Assembly (NCBI GenBank): GCA_963768715.1
Contig: CAVYJC010000010.1
Coordinates: forward strand, 452,145 to 516,144
DNA: 64,000 nt
Source: DATKEJ01 sp963768715
Lineage (GTDB): Bacteria; Bacteroidota; Rhodothermia; Rhodothermales; DATKEJ01
Reading direction: 5' to 3'
Shown: positions 62,583 through 64,000 of the stretch, piece after piece
Position numbering within the stretch: position 1 is the stretch's first letter
Layout: each line of letters opens with the position of its first letter
Program-made: the position numbers and the translations under genes
The notes under the pieces: model-generated
Seen by the model: only the letters and a program-made list of their open reading frames with translations
Databases searched by the model: none
What the model was told of the DNA's origin: nothing

Positions 62583-64000
62583 AAGACAGATCACTCGAAT
62601 ACAGGACTCCGTGCACGGCCTCATGGAATTCCGCGGAATGGAGTCCGTGGTTGTGGATGTTCTGAGAACACCAGAGCTACAACGAATGCGCAGAATTCGC
62701 CAGCTCGGGTTGGCGTATTTGGTTTTCCCTGGTGCCGAACATTCGAGATTTCAGCACTCCCTTGGCTCGTCGTATTTGGCCATTCGTTTCGGACGAAGAT
62801 TGCGGGACGTAAGTGGCAACATGTTCGTCCCAGAACTCTCCGTTGATGAGGAGGCGATTCGGGACTTAGCTGTGGCTGCCCTCTGTCACGACTTGGGCCA
62901 CGGCCCCTTGTCCCACGCCTGGGAGCGAGAGGTCGTTGGCGATTCCTTCGACAGGAATGCCTGGATAGACGAACTTGGCCTCTCGCGCTACGACCCGATG
63001 CTTTCATCTTTGAAGTGGCACGAGCTCGTAAGTCATGCCTTCCTAGAACATGAGGAAGGTCAACTGCATCAGCTTCTTGAGGCTCACGAGCAAGGCTCCA
63101 GCTCCCGCATTCGAAAATTGCTTGGGGGGCAATACTACCTCGGATTCCTTCCTCGCCTTATTTCAAGCGATATTGATGTCGATCGGGCGGACTTTATTCG
63201 AAGAGACACGCACCACACGGGCGTGGCGTACGGCCGATATGATCTCGATTGGTTGATTTCTACTTGTACGATCGGTGACCATCCCTATCTCGGCAAAGTC
63301 GTCGGATTCGACTCGAAAAAAGCCTCTAGGGTGATAGAGCAGTTTCTGATTGCTTGGGGTGCGCTCTACGACACTGTTTACTATCACAAGACCGTTCGTT
63401 GTGCAGAGGCAATGGTTGCGCTACTCTTGCGACGACTCAAGCATGTCGTCACCAAAGATGTGTCTGCTGTCGATGTTCCGGCTTTTCTTCAGCCAGTGCT
63501 CCGCATAATCCATGGAGAGGCTGTCGAACTTGACGACCTGATCCGGCTTGACGACTCTGTCCCTTCTCCTGGAGACAATCGTCAACTGAATGCGAGTGAC
63601 GAGACGCTCGTAGACTTGGCCAAGCGAGTAACCACCCGGCAGTTGTTCAAGCGCGTGCCAATTGATTCGACGGAACTTGAGGGTTTTGTTGCGACACCTG
63701 GCTATGAGCAAAAACTGGCTGATGCTATTCGGCCATTCTGTACGGGTGATCCAATGTTCTATTTTAATCTGGATCGGATTCCGGCGCGGTCAATTTCGAA
63801 GGACAACTCGAACTGCGTCTTCCTCGTCGACAAGGACGGCGTTGCCAGCGCCATTCATGATTCGGACATTTTGGGACAACGACCTCTAATCAGACGGCGA
63901 CTCCGACTGTACACGCTGCAGGAAGCAGTGGATGCGACTCGGAAGGTCATGGAAATTGATCCGTCCTCTTTGTGTATTGACACACTCTGGGGTCACCCCA
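62575..64000 (+). CDS. HD-domain phosphohydrolase, SAMHD1/COG1078-like (runs off the window)
   Basis: Starts at GTG 62575 (MARRQITRIQDSVHGLMEF), overlapping the kinase stop by 8 nt. Its frame is open to the window end, at least 475 residues. HD-superfamily dNTPase signatures are in order: VHGLMEF, RMRRIRQLGLAYLVFPGAEHSRFQHSLG (first His), ALCHDLGHGPLSHAWE (the HD pair), and DIDVDRADFIRRDTHHTGVAYG (last Asp). No stop or frameshift was seen. dNTP hydrolysis or nucleic-acid-related phosphohydrolysis is the family expectation; dNTPases of this kind also serve anti-phage defence. Together with the kinase it forms a translationally coupled two-gene unit. Confidence 0.8.
   Translation, partial: MARRQITRIQDSVHGLMEFRGMESVVVDVLRTPELQRMRRIRQLGLAYLVFPGAEHSRFQHSLGSSYLAIRFGRRLRDVSGNMFVPELSVDEEAIRDLAVAALCHDLGHGPLSHAWEREVVGDSFDRNAWIDELGLSRYDPMLSSLKWHELVSHAFLEHEEGQLHQLLEAHEQGSSSRIRKLLGGQYYLGFLPRLISSDIDVDRADFIRRDTHHTGVAYGRYDLDWLISTCTIGDHPYLGKVVGFDSKKASRVIEQFLIAWGALYDTVYYHKTVRCAEAMVALLLRRLKHVVTKDVSAVDVPAFLQPVLRIIHGEAVELDDLIRLDDSVPSPGDNRQLNASDETLVDLAKRVTTRQLFKRVPIDSTELEGFVATPGYEQKLADAIRPFCTGDPMFYFNLDRIPARSISKDNSNCVFLVDKDGVASAIHDSDILGQRPLIRRRLRLYTLQEAVDATRKVMEIDPSSLCIDTLWGHP

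Noticed and set aside
1..64000. rRNA or tRNA genes, transposons, integrases, phage genes
   Set aside because: None found by reading for their conserved motifs; the toxin-antitoxin island shows no attachment site or recombinase inside the window.

Overview
The window comes from a GC-rich bacterium of the FCB (Bacteroidota) superphylum, most plausibly Rhodothermota (Rhodothermia). The evidence is two large secreted proteins that end in the type IX secretion (T9SS) sorting domain with its NYPNP(F/Y) signature. It is supported by several orphan MacB/FtsX-type ABC permeases, Ser/Thr kinases with TolB-like and TPR sensor parts, and YadA-head surface proteins with the FCB-type N-terminal domain. I found no rRNA, tRNA, transposase, integrase or CRISPR array. 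Family calls are by eye, without database searches.

Layout. 0-10 kb: two divergent ABC permeases, a cytochrome c lipoprotein, a Ser/Thr kinase, and a cupin plus methyltransferase pair. 10-31 kb: an exported-protein region with a 1934-residue von Willebrand A (vWA) protein, a YadA-like surface protein, paralogous secreted proteins, an M14 carboxypeptidase and two T9SS cargo proteins, interrupted by a VapBC module. 31-38 kb: a nucleotidyltransferase pair, a third permease, an AAA/STAND ATPase, a URO-D family protein and a membrane protein. 38.6-44.2 kb: a six-gene leftward operon for sulfur-compound redox (molybdopterin enzyme, FeS subunit, NrfD/PsrC anchor, two YeeE/YedE transporters, exported rhodanese-like protein). 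45-47 kb: a plant-type neprosin (glutamic peptidase) with a Cys-rich lipoprotein. 47-49.4 kb: a second TolB/TPR kinase.

49.7-64 kb looks like a defence and toxin-antitoxin island. It holds BrnTA, a decayed second BrnTA, a tandem duplication of a three-gene HipBST-like system, a DprA-like protein next to a RecQ-phosphoribosyltransferase fusion (possibly related to ShosTA), a PD-(D/E)xK plus DUF2075 helicase, and a translationally coupled protein kinase and SAMHD1-like HD phosphohydrolase that runs off the right edge.

Two window-wide features matter. First, at least ten genes carry one or more 1-2 base indels that break otherwise well-conserved frames. They hit every functional class, so I read most as residual assembly or sequencing indels and annotate those genes as single loci; true pseudogenes cannot be excluded. 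Second, many intergenic regions contain degenerate tandem repeats with a period of exactly 7 nt in several unrelated sequence families, and three sites carry arrays of a 17-bp palindromic unit. Some of these repeats form the 3' ends of genes.
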